NCBI GenBank assembly: GCA_028820325.1
Contig: JAPPJO010000090.1
Location: 1-64,000 of the forward strand
Source of the DNA: Gammaproteobacteria bacterium
GTDB taxonomy: Bacteria > Gemmatimonadota > Gemmatimonadetes > Longimicrobiales > Gaopeijiaceae
DNA: 64,000 bases
Direction: 5' to 3'
Position numbers and translations under genes: made by a program. Positions 45,396 to 53,189 of this stretch are shown here, piece after piece. Position 1 is the stretch's first letter, and each line of letters begins with the position of its first letter. Below the pieces are notes generated by a model, which saw nothing but the letters and a program-made list of their open reading frames with translations, was not told where the DNA came from and did not search any database.

Positions 45396-45568
45396 CGGGT
45401 TTCTCCGGCGTGGTTGCGCGTTGGCAGAACTCGGTCGCGCGTCGGAAGAAGGGGGATGGAAGCGGAGCTTGCCGGTTCCGCGAGGGCGCTGACGATTGCC
45501 CCGGGCATCCGGCTCCAACACTATCGTGTCCATCACGCATCCTCCACAACCTGGCAGAGACCGAAGAC

Positions 45569-46489
45569 ATGGCTGATCTCGACATTCAACCAGGCAGGAC
45601 CCGCATCGGCTGGATCGGGCTGGGCGTCATGGGCCGCAGCATGTGCGCGCACGTCATGGACCACGGGTTCGACGCGACCGTCTTCACCAGGACTCGGGCG
45701 ACGGCCGCTTCGGTGCTTGAGAAGGGCGCGTCATGGGCCGACAGCCCGCGCGCGGTAGCCGAGCGGAGCGACGTGATCTTCAGCATCGTCGGCTTCCCGC
45801 GCGACGTGCGCGAGGTGATCCTGGGCGAGGACGGCGCCCTCGCGGGGTGCGAGCCCGGAAACGTGCTCGTGGACATGACCACCAGCGAGCCCTCGCTCGC
45901 GGTCGAGATCTACGAGGCCGCGCGCGCGAAGGGGGTGGCCAGCGTGGACGCCCCCGTGTCGGGAGGCGACATCGGGGCCCGCGAGGGCCGCCTGTCGATC
46001 ATGATCGGCGGCGACGAGGACGTGGTGGAGGCGCTGGATCCGTGCTGGCGGGCGATGGGGAAGGCCATCGTGCGCCAGGGAGGACCGGGGGCGGGCCAGC
46101 ACGCCAAGATGGTGAACCAGGTGCTGATCGGCCCGCTGATGATCGGGATGTGCGAGGGGCTGCTCTACGCCTACCGGTCAGGGCTGGATCTTGAGACGGT
46201 GATGCAGTCGGTGGCTCCCGGGGCCGCCGGAAGCTGGTCGCTCTCCAACTACGGCCCGCGCGTGATCGCCAACGATTTCGACCCCGGATTCTTCGTCGAG
46301 CACTTCGTCAAGGACATGGAGATCGCGCTCGCCGAGGCAGGCCGCATGAAGCTGGCGCTTCCGGGACTGGCGCTGGCGCACCAGCTGTATAACGCCCTTC
46401 GCGCGCAGGGGAAGGGACACAGGGGAACCCACGCGCTCCAGCTCGCGCTGGCCCATCTGTCCGACATCGACTGGATGGGACGGGACTGA
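45569..46489 (+). CDS. 3-hydroxyisobutyrate dehydrogenase-family oxidoreductase
   Basis: 306 aa from ATG 45569; the long upstream extension is antisense to the amidase. N-terminal NAD(P) motif [21 protein letters not shown]. Substrate-binding [22 protein letters not shown], the catalytic Lys in [15 protein letters not shown], and a helical C-terminal dimerisation domain ending [20 protein letters not shown]. These beta-hydroxyacid dehydrogenases oxidise 3-hydroxyisobutyrate, tartronate semialdehyde or similar acids in the cytoplasm. A methylmalonate-semialdehyde dehydrogenase gene lies 8 kb away (54473), so valine degradation is one possible role; tartronate semialdehyde is another. Confidence 0.92.
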   Translation: MADLDIQPGRTRIGWIGLGVMGRSMCAHVMDHGFDATVFTRTRATAASVLEKGASWADSPRAVAERSDVIFSIVGFPRDVREVILGEDGALAGCEPGNVLVDMTTSEPSLAVEIYEAARAKGVASVDAPVSGGDIGAREGRLSIMIGGDEDVVEALDPCWRAMGKAIVRQGGPGAGQHAKMVNQVLIGPLMIGMCEGLLYAYRSGLDLETVMQSVAPGAAGSWSLSNYGPRVIANDFDPGFFVEHFVKDMEIALAEAGRMKLALPGLALAHQLYNALRAQGKGHRGTHALQLALAHLSDIDWMGRD

Positions 46490-46554
46490 CGCGCTTTGCC
46501 CCGGCCCTGACATCTACTGACAACTACACTGACATCTGCTGGAAACTATCTGGT

Positions 46555-48861
46555 TTACGACCCTCCCGGAGCCAGCACCAGCCGATTCTCCGCCTGCGCC
46601 TCCACGGCTTCGCGCGAGAAGAGCATCGGGAAGTACTCCCGGTTGGCCCAGTCATCGGTGAGGTTGCCGTAGTAGGGGCTTCCCGGCCGGCCAGACTGTC
46701 CCGGCGCGTTGGTGAACAGCGACCCGTCCAGGTCGGCGAAGTCGACGATGTGCCGGTAGGTGGCCCCCGTCGCCGCCACCGTGCCCGCGCCCCCGGAGCG
46801 CTCCGCCGACGGCAGGTCGTAGGCCGTCACCAGGGCGTGCGGGAACTCGTTCGTGTGGTCGCGACCCCAGCGCCACTGGGCGGGGTCGTCGCCCTGGTCG
46901 AGTGCGATGCGGTCCAGGGCGGCGGCTAAGGCCGCCTCCAGCGCGGCTGCTGAATCCCCGCCCCCATCGCCCGCCGCCCGGTCGAGCACGTCCCCGTCGA
47001 TGCGGCGGTAGATCGCGGCCGCCCGGCTGTCGCGGTCGAAGACGCCGTTCCAGGCCGCGAGTTCGGCCCGGTATGTCTCCACTGCCGCGTCGCTCGCCGT
47101 CCATCCCCCGAAGAGGGCCGCGTGGGCCGCGCCCGACGCCGAGTACGCGTCCTGCTGGAGCACCCGCGAGTCGTCGAGCGTGAAGTCGCTGCCCGCGTTC
47201 AACACCTCCTGCACGCGCGCGAAGCGGGCGAAGGGGCCGGCGGTCTTGAAAAAGAGCGGCGGGTCGTAGCCCGGCGGGTGGATGTCGTGGTTGGCCGTCC
47301 CCACCCAGCCGCGCTCCGGGTTGTACTCGGTGGGCAGATCATCGCGGAAGCCATCCCATTCGTATTCCCCGGTCCCGGGCACCGGCAGCCGCCCGTGCCA
47401 GTTGGGGCGGCTCGGCGAGAGCGCGGCGGCCTGCCAGGCGATGTTCCCGTCCGCGTCGCCGCAGATCATGTTCTCCGTCGGTGCCAGCCAGTAGCGCATC
47501 TCCTCCAGAAACGCGCTGCAGTCGGAGACCACGTTGAGCCGCAGACCTGCCAGGTATCCCGTGGTTCCCGGTTCGTGCATGGTCGATCGCATGGCGTAGG
47601 CGAGGTTGTTCCCGGGATCCCGATGGAAGATCGGGCCGTGCCGCGAGAACTCGAGTTCCATGGTCACGGGCTCGCCATCCCTCACCTGGACGGTTTCGGT
47701 GATGGTCCGCACTTCCTCCCAGCCGTCGCCCCAGCGCACCTGCTTCGGGTTGTCCGGGTTCACCTGCTCGACGTACACGTCGGACTGGTCGGTGCCGACG
47801 ATGGTGAGGCCCCAGGCGATGCGTCCGTTGTGCCCGATGGCCACGCCGGGCAGCACCGGCTCGGTCGAGCCGATTGTGGTCCACCCGGGCGCGTCCAGAT
47901 GCACCACGTAGCGGAGCGACGGGTTCGTCACCCCGCGATGCGGGTCGTTGGCCACGATCGCATGGCCGCTCGCCGTGTGGCTCCCGTGAATCGCCCAGTT
48001 GTTGCTCCCGGGGGAGGTTTCGCGCGCCCCCAGGTTGAGCGCCATCTCCGACCCGGTCCAGCCGTCGTAGGGCGCCGCCAGCGGCGGGCTGCTCATCGCG
48101 TTGCGGAACCCGGTGACGCCCGCCAGCACTTCGCCCGAGATCAGCGACATGTCGACGCCGTCGGGGACGGCCAGCTCCCGCCACGGGGTCGGATTCGCCT
48201 GCCGGTTGGCTTCCTCCGCGCCCAGATCGGCCACGCGCAGCGCCAACTGCAGCTCCCGCCGCACATCCGCCACCGGCATCGCCGTCTGCATGCGCAGCAA
48301 AGGCGTCTCGGCGCTCCAGTATTCGGGCTCCAGACCCGTGAGCAGGAACTCCACGGGCAGCTCCCCGGCCGCCGTCGCATGGTCGATGTACGCGTTGATC
48401 CCCGAGGCGAAAGCCTCCAGGATGCGCCGGCCCTCCGGGTGGTAGGTGGTGAACTCGGCGTCGTCGAACGGACCCCGGAACATGAGCAGGCGCGCGACGC
48501 GGTCGTGCTGCAGCGCCTCCGCGCCCAGCAGCTCGCTCAGCCGCCCCTCGCCGGCCCTCCGGTACATCTCCATCTGCCAGAGGCGGTCCTGCGCCTGGAC
48601 GAAGCCCTGCGCGAAGAACAGGTCGTCGATGCCCGAGGCGTAGATGTGGGGGATCCCCCAGGGATCGCGCAGGACCTCGACTTCGGCTTCGAGTCCCGGA
48701 ACTTCGATACGCCCGTCGATCTGGGGCAGCTGCCCCCGGGCCAGCTCCTCGAAGCTCGCGGCGGGCCCATCCGCGCACGCGCTGATGAAGGCCAGGAAGC
48801 CGAATGTGGCGATGGCGACGCCGGGGCGCCGGGTGAATCCGGAGATACGGATGGGGCGCAT
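46555..48861 (-). CDS. Penicillin acylase-family N-acyl hydrolase lipoprotein
   Basis: 768 aa from ATG 48861 with GGAGAA upstream. The leader ends in the lipobox FISAC, so the enzyme is envelope-anchored. It is an Ntn-hydrolase made as one precursor: the alpha part contains DPWGIPHIYASGIDDLFFAQGFVQAQDRLWQME. Cleavage before Ser286 in PGSNNWAIHGS would expose the catalytic N-terminal Ser of the beta chain, followed by HAIVANDPHRG. Family members deacylate beta-lactams or N-acyl homoserine lactones, or release acyl groups from peptides. The substrate cannot be told, and quorum-signal degradation is a possibility. It stands alone. Confidence 0.93.
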   Translation of the reverse strand: MRPIRISGFTRRPGVAIATFGFLAFISACADGPAASFEELARGQLPQIDGRIEVPGLEAEVEVLRDPWGIPHIYASGIDDLFFAQGFVQAQDRLWQMEMYRRAGEGRLSELLGAEALQHDRVARLLMFRGPFDDAEFTTYHPEGRRILEAFASGINAYIDHATAAGELPVEFLLTGLEPEYWSAETPLLRMQTAMPVADVRRELQLALRVADLGAEEANRQANPTPWRELAVPDGVDMSLISGEVLAGVTGFRNAMSSPPLAAPYDGWTGSEMALNLGARETSPGSNNWAIHGSHTASGHAIVANDPHRGVTNPSLRYVVHLDAPGWTTIGSTEPVLPGVAIGHNGRIAWGLTIVGTDQSDVYVEQVNPDNPKQVRWGDGWEEVRTITETVQVRDGEPVTMELEFSRHGPIFHRDPGNNLAYAMRSTMHEPGTTGYLAGLRLNVVSDCSAFLEEMRYWLAPTENMICGDADGNIAWQAAALSPSRPNWHGRLPVPGTGEYEWDGFRDDLPTEYNPERGWVGTANHDIHPPGYDPPLFFKTAGPFARFARVQEVLNAGSDFTLDDSRVLQQDAYSASGAAHAALFGGWTASDAAVETYRAELAAWNGVFDRDSRAAAIYRRIDGDVLDRAAGDGGGDSAAALEAALAAALDRIALDQGDDPAQWRWGRDHTNEFPHALVTAYDLPSAERSGGAGTVAATGATYRHIVDFADLDGSLFTNAPGQSGRPGSPYYGNLTDDWANREYFPMLFSREAVEAQAENRLVLAPGGS

Positions 48862-48962
48862 GGGTTTCTCCAGGGGAAGTGTTGCGGCTGGACGCGGTGC
48901 CGGAACGCGCGCAGGCTACTAGCTTCGGGACGAAGCCGGGTCCACGCAAACAGGAACAATCG

Positions 48963-49604
48963 ATGAACTGCGATTCCAGGTCGACGAGGTGCGCTTCGTC
49001 GTTGTCCGCACTCGTTTCAGGGTTCCTTCTCCTGTGCGGCTTCGCCATGGGTGTGGCGCGCGTCGCGCATGCCCAGGGGCCGGAGATGGGCTTCGAGCAT
49101 CTGGCGGGCATCGACGTCGTCCTCGCCTTCGACGATCCAACTGCCAATCGCGTGCTGGAAGCGGCGTTTCAGGAGTCGCTCGGACGCCGCATCGGGATCA
49201 ACCTCCTCGCCACCGCGCAGCCGGATGCGCTGTCGGTGGTGGTGGTTGCGACCTGCGTGCCGCAGGACTGTGCGAGCGCCGAGTTCTACTCCGTGGCGCT
49301 TCTCCTGTCGAATCACTACGACGCCACCTGGGCCATCGAGTTGCTGTCCCACGAATCGCAGGAGCTCGCGGACCTCTATGCGCCGAGGGTAGCCGAACTC
49401 ATGGAGCCGCTCGGGATCTGGGCCGAGGCCTGGCGCCCCGGCGAATACCGGGCGCAGGTGGACGCGTTCGTGGATCAGCTCGAGGCCAGGTGCTTCGGGC
49501 CGGCCCTGGCCCGGCGGGGGATCATCGCGGCTCTGGCGCTCGGGGACAGCGCGCGCGCCCAACGGCTGGATCAGGTGGCCAGCGACGAGCGGGCGCTCTG
49601 TTAA
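48963..49604 (+). CDS. Hypothetical secreted protein
   Basis: 213 aa from ATG 48963 (AGGAAC seven bases upstream); an upstream ATG in frame at 48879 gives no signal. Signal peptide LVSGFLLLCGFAMGVARVAHAQ. The mature part is mixed alpha/beta (GIDVVLAFDDPTANRVLEAA, ALSVVVVATCVPQDCASAEF, WAIELLSHESQELADLYAPR) with four Cys in all. I do not recognise a family. It is divergent from the penicillin acylase and convergent with the epimerase gene, eight bases away. Confidence 0.65.
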   Translation: MNCDSRSTRCASSLSALVSGFLLLCGFAMGVARVAHAQGPEMGFEHLAGIDVVLAFDDPTANRVLEAAFQESLGRRIGINLLATAQPDALSVVVVATCVPQDCASAEFYSVALLLSNHYDATWAIELLSHESQELADLYAPRVAELMEPLGIWAEAWRPGEYRAQVDAFVDQLEARCFGPALARRGIIAALALGDSARAQRLDQVASDERALC

Positions 49605-49612
49605 GGACCCCG

Positions 49613-50797
49613 TTACGCGCCAGCCGCCCTCCACGCATCCAGAACCTCCCGCTCCCGCGCGCGGCTTATCCCGGCGCGCCGGTTGAGGCGCTCGTCCTCG
49701 GGCCGCGTCCCATCCCAGTCCACGGTGTCGCGGCTGGTCTCGGCCAGCGGACGGAAGGTGAGGCCGGCCGCGAGTGCGCGGTCGATGTCCACGTACATCA
49801 GGTCGGCTCCGGGCGCCCACGCCGGCAGATCGCCGAAGGGCCTCACCCCCTGGGCCTCCAGGAAGTCCTCGGGGACCCAGGTGAACTCGACCGGGGTCGA
49901 GGTGGCCGCGCGAATGCCGTAGAGCATCTCGGCCATCGACATGCGGGCGGCCGGGCCGGTGGCGTTGAAGTCGCCGGCGACCCCGTTCTCGGCCAGGCGC
50001 ACGATCCATTCGGTGATGTCGCGCTGGTCGATGATCTGGTTGGCGTGCTCGGGGTTGCCGGGGGCGAGCACCTCGCCGCCCTCGAAGATCCGCAGCGGCC
50101 AGTAAGTGAAGCGGTCGGTCCGGTCGCCCGGTCCCACGATCAGGCCGGGACGCACGATGGTGGCGCGCCCCGGGAAGGCGGCGTGGGCGATGTCCTCGCT
50201 CAGCGCCTTCATGAGCCCGTAGTGGGCGTCGTCCCCGTCCTGCCAGCCGTCGGGAGGCGTGAAGCGCTCCGAGTCCTCGTTGATGATATGCTCGTAGAGG
50301 ACGCGGTCCTTGTGCTCGTACGCGAGCCCGGGACTGATATAGGCCGAAATCGAGGAGACGAAGATGTACTGCTCGACGGCGTCCCGCAGCAGTTCGGTGC
50401 TCAACTGCGCCCAGCGGTAGTTCTGGGTGTTGTTGTCGAGCACGACGTCCCAGCTGCGCCCCTCGAGGGCCCCGAGGTCCCCGGCGCGGTCGCCGATGAG
50501 ATGCTCCACGTCGGGCAGGTCCGCCTGCGCCCGGCCTCGCGTGAAGATGGTCACCTCGTGTCCGCGCTCCACCGCGTAGCGAACCATGTGCGGCCCGATG
50601 AAGCCGGTGCCGCCCAGGATGAGGAGCCTCTTGGGCGTGGGCGCCTGCTGGGGCCGCGGGCCGGATGCGGTGCCGGCTCGACGCCTGCGGCTACCGCTGC
50701 TGGAGGCGAGGCCGATTCCGGGGATGCCCAGCCCGAGTCCCAGTCCGGCCCCGGCGACGCCGGCTGTGCGCAGGAAGTCCCGTCGCGTCGGGTTCAT
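49613..50797 (-). CDS. Tat-exported NAD-dependent epimerase/dehydratase-like protein
   Basis: 394 aa with AGGGAGAAC before ATG 50797. The leader MNPTRRDFLRTAGVAGAG is a textbook twin-arginine signal followed by a Gly/Leu-rich core. The extended short-chain dehydrogenase fold starts at LLILGGTGFIGPHMVRYAVE, with SSISAYISPGL and the YxxxK pair in YGLMKALSEDI. The rest resembles nucleotide-sugar epimerases and plant-type CSP41-like reductases. A Tat signal implies export in folded form with NAD(P) bound, which is odd for this family in most bacteria but recurs in this lineage-type genome. The substrate is unknown. Confidence 0.87.
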   Translation of the reverse strand: MNPTRRDFLRTAGVAGAGLGLGLGIPGIGLASSSGSRRRRAGTASGPRPQQAPTPKRLLILGGTGFIGPHMVRYAVERGHEVTIFTRGRAQADLPDVEHLIGDRAGDLGALEGRSWDVVLDNNTQNYRWAQLSTELLRDAVEQYIFVSSISAYISPGLAYEHKDRVLYEHIINEDSERFTPPDGWQDGDDAHYGLMKALSEDIAHAAFPGRATIVRPGLIVGPGDRTDRFTYWPLRIFEGGEVLAPGNPEHANQIIDQRDITEWIVRLAENGVAGDFNATGPAARMSMAEMLYGIRAATSTPVEFTWVPEDFLEAQGVRPFGDLPAWAPGADLMYVDIDRALAAGLTFRPLAETSRDTVDWDGTRPEDERLNRRAGISRAREREVLDAWRAAGA

Positions 50798-50813
50798 GGT
50801 GTGTTCTCCCTGG

Positions 50814-51269
50814 TTATAGACGGGTCAGCGAGCCCGACAGGATTACGCGCCCGCAGAAGTCGGTGTCGGCATGCTCGGAAACCTCCGCGCTTCTCGCGAA
50901 GAACCTGACGGTCGAACTGAGCGTTCTGGTGGGACCGCAGAACTCCTCGTTGACCGAGGCGGAGAAGCCTCCACCGGTCAACTCGAGGAATCCGGTGGCG
51001 TCCAGTGTTCCTGTGACGGAGGGAATCTCGGCCGTGCCGCCGGCAGCCCGGATCTCCCCGGTAATCGTCACGCTCTCCCCGGCCTGTGCGACGACGACCT
51101 CCATCGATCCCTGTATGCCCTGCTGGTTCAGCAGGAACTGGACGATGAACGATCCGGTGTAGGTGCCCGCCACATCGGGAAGGGGTCCGGTCGGCTCATC
51201 GTCGCCGCATGCCGCGCCGGACAGCATGAGTACGGCTGCCGCAAGGCATCGTCGCCATGGCTGAGTCAT
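50814..51269 (-). CDS. Small hypothetical lipoprotein
   Basis: 151 aa with lipobox LMLSGAAC and a GDDEPTGP spacer, followed by a small beta-rich domain (VAGTYTGSFIVQFLLNQ, SVTITGEIRAAGGTAEIP, LSSTVRFFARSAEVSEHADTDFCG) containing two Cys. No family recognised. GGAGG lies 12 bases before ATG 51269. It is 16 bp upstream of the epimerase gene and in the same direction, so the two are probably co-transcribed. Its promoter region is shared with the divergent MerB-like gene. Confidence 0.7.
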   Translation of the reverse strand: MTQPWRRCLAAAVLMLSGAACGDDEPTGPLPDVAGTYTGSFIVQFLLNQQGIQGSMEVVVAQAGESVTITGEIRAAGGTAEIPSVTGTLDATGFLELTGGGFSASVNEEFCGPTRTLSSTVRFFARSAEVSEHADTDFCGRVILSGSLTRL

Positions 51270-51456
51270 GATCGTGTCCGACCTCCTCTCACGTCCAGCT
51301 TGTTCTGAGCCGATCGCCTGCCCGGAAAGAGCCTAGCCACGGCATGGATGGGCTGCAACGGGTTCGAGCGGGGCTGGACGTTCCATTGGCGGCTCGCCAT
51401 GGTGCCCGGGTGGCGATGGAGGCAGGTGCTGGCAGGCATCATTGAGGGGGTAAGGC

Positions 51457-52143
51457 GTGGAAAAAGGCCGGGAGAGTGGACTCCCGTGGCGCTTGCGCGG
51501 CCATCTGTATCGGCGCATTCGCGATTCGGGGCTCGTCCCCAGCCGTGCGGAACTGGGCGAGGGACTCGGAGCGGGAGCTGGCGAAGTGGACCGGGCGCTG
51601 GCTCTGCTCGCAGAATCTCACGTTCTGGTTCTGGACGAGGCGGGCGACGTGCGGATGGCCCATCCCTTTTCCGCCGTCGACACGCCCTTCCGCGTGCATG
51701 CCGCCGGGACCGACTATTGGGCCAACTGCGCCTGGGACGCACTCGCGATCCCGCTGCTCCTCGATGTCGACGGACGGACACCGACCGCCTGCCCCCAGTC
51801 CGGTGCTCCCATCGACCTGTCGGTTGCCGACGGGCGTGTCGAACCCGCCGATGGCGCCGTGGTTCGCTTCCCCGTGCCGGCCCGGCGTTTCTGGGACGAC
51901 ATCGGCTTCACCTGACGCAACATCGTTGCCTTCCGGTCGGAAGCGGATGCGGCCCGGTGGGCGGCGAGGCGGGGCGTCGACCTCGGCGCGACGGTACCGG
52001 TCGAGACGCTGGGAGAGTTGAGCCGCGGGTGGTATGCGGGCAGGCTCAGCGACCACTGGCGTCCCTCTTCGGCGGCGTCGAAGCAGGCCCTCCTGGGGGA
52101 GGCGGGTCTGGATGGACCCTTCTGGCAGATCCATCCTTCATGA
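51457..52143 (+). CDS. merB: MerB-like organomercurial lyase, candidate selenoprotein (UGA at codon 153)
   Basis: The frame from GTG 51457 (GAGGGGG eight bases upstream) runs 152 codons to TGA 51913-51915. It then continues for 75 sense codons to TGA 52141-52143, which overlaps the next gene's ATG. MerB (about 212 aa) splits C-Hg bonds with Cys96, Asp99 and Cys159. Here Cys91 and Asp94 (WANCAWDALAIP) and Cys112 match Cys96, Asp99 and Cys117. The UGA falls at the Cys159 position, after RRFWDDIGFT. The continuation (RNIVAFRSEADAARWAARRG, SRGWYAGRLSDHW) is normal MerB-family sequence. An N-terminal winged-helix-like segment is present. Seen: UGA, spacing, hairpin, intact tail. Inferred: selenocysteine insertion. 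The alternative is a single-base nonsense mutation of a Cys codon. Confidence 0.8.
51913..51949 (+). promoter_or_regulatory. UGA codon plus bacterial SECIS-like hairpin
   Basis: After the UGA (51913-51915), CTTCC at 51930-51934 pairs with GGAAG at 51939-51943 around the loop GGTC. The stem extends with G28-C44 and a T27-G45 wobble past a bulged C29, and then CATC (51921-51924) pairs with GATG (51946-51949). The apical loop starts 19 bases after the UGA and opens with GG. This fits the usual description of bacterial SECIS elements: a stem-loop directly downstream, a loop about 16-37 bases from UGA, and a G in the first two loop bases. A competing small hairpin is 51917-51929. Confidence 0.6.
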
Positions 52144-53189
52144 GAATCGCGACGGTGCTCGTCAGTCTGGCCGCGGCGCTGGCCATCGCCGGATGCGCCG
52201 ATCCCGCGCCGGCCACCTCGGTGGAGGGTCCCCTGGAGGGCTGCCCCGACTCCGGCGCAGGCACAACCATCGGGGGCTTCGCGGGCGGCAGCGATGCCAC
52301 CGCGTCTCCCGTCCGCCGGCTCGTGCTCATGGGAGGCGGCCCGGAGGAGGACGGCGCCGCGCGCCGTTTCGTCGAGGCGGCCGCCGGGGGCGATGTCGTC
52401 GTGTTGCGCGCGACCGGATCGCTGACCAGCTATCCGGACTACTTCTCGGCCGAGTTGAGTCCCAGCCCGCGCCCGGCCTCGGTGGTCACGATCCGCACCG
52501 ACACGCCACCGCTGGCGGACCACCCGAGCGTCCTTTGCCGCCTCGACAGAGCGGAAGCGATATGGCTCGCGGGCGGAAGCCAGTGGGACTATCTGGGGCG
52601 ATGGCCGCATCCGGTCCACGTCGCCATCAGGGAAGCGTGGCGTCGCGGCGCGGCCATGGGCGGAACAAGTGCGGGGGCGGTTTCGATGGGCGAGGCCGCA
52701 TTCGATGCCCGGCACGGTACCGTCACATCGGCCGAGGCCCTGGCGGACCCGGCGGACGTCGCGGTCAGCGTCGGGCCATCCAACATGCCCCAGCCCGAGC
52801 TTCGCAACATGATCGTGGACTCCCACTTCACGGAACGCTCCCGCGAGGGGCGGCTGCTCGCGTTCCTCGGGCGCCTGCTGGCTCAGCACCGCTCGGGTTC
52901 GTTCGTCGGGATCGGGATCGACGAGGGGGCCGCGCTGGAGATCGAGGACGACAGCTACCGGGTGTCCTCGGCGCGAGGCGGCGCGGTCTGGATGTACGAG
53001 GCGACGGGTCCCGCCGTCGCTCAGCCGGGCAGACCACTCTCGCTGGACGGCATACACCGCGTGCGGCTGGCGGACGGAGCCTCGGGCCGCTGGCCCTTCC
53101 TGTTCGAGGAGGCGGAGGGCGTTCAGGAGCTCGTGGTGGAGGAGGGGGTGGTCCGCGTCGATGCGGGGAGCGGCGCGGGAGCGGGCTGA
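52140..53189 (+). CDS. Cyanophycinase-like S51-family lipoprotein
   Basis: 349 aa. ATG 52140 overlaps the final stop of the MerB-like frame (ATGA). The leader VLVSLAAALAIAGC is a lipoprotein signal. The peptidase S51 fold is shown by LVLMGGGPEEDGAARRFVE, the nucleophile motif MGGTSAGAVSMGEAAF with Ser177, and IVDSHFTERSREGRLLAFLG, which is close to cyanophycinase. Cyanophycinase cleaves beta-linked Asp-Arg dipeptides from cyanophycin; exported relatives may act on other isoaspartyl or beta-peptides. The coupling to MerB looks like operon position, not shared chemistry. Its stop abuts the stop of the convergent aminotransferase gene. Confidence 0.87.
   Translation: MRIATVLVSLAAALAIAGCADPAPATSVEGPLEGCPDSGAGTTIGGFAGGSDATASPVRRLVLMGGGPEEDGAARRFVEAAAGGDVVVLRATGSLTSYPDYFSAELSPSPRPASVVTIRTDTPPLADHPSVLCRLDRAEAIWLAGGSQWDYLGRWPHPVHVAIREAWRRGAAMGGTSAGAVSMGEAAFDARHGTVTSAEALADPADVAVSVGPSNMPQPELRNMIVDSHFTERSREGRLLAFLGRLLAQHRSGSFVGIGIDEGAALEIEDDSYRVSSARGGAVWMYEATGPAVAQPGRPLSLDGIHRVRLADGASGRWPFLFEEAEGVQELVVEEGVVRVDAGSGAGAG

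Noticed and set aside
51457..51915. Treating the MerB-like frame as a finished 152-aa protein
   Set aside because: The homologous sequence and translational coupling continue past the UGA, so the short version would lack the second catalytic thiol/selenol and about one third of the family domain.
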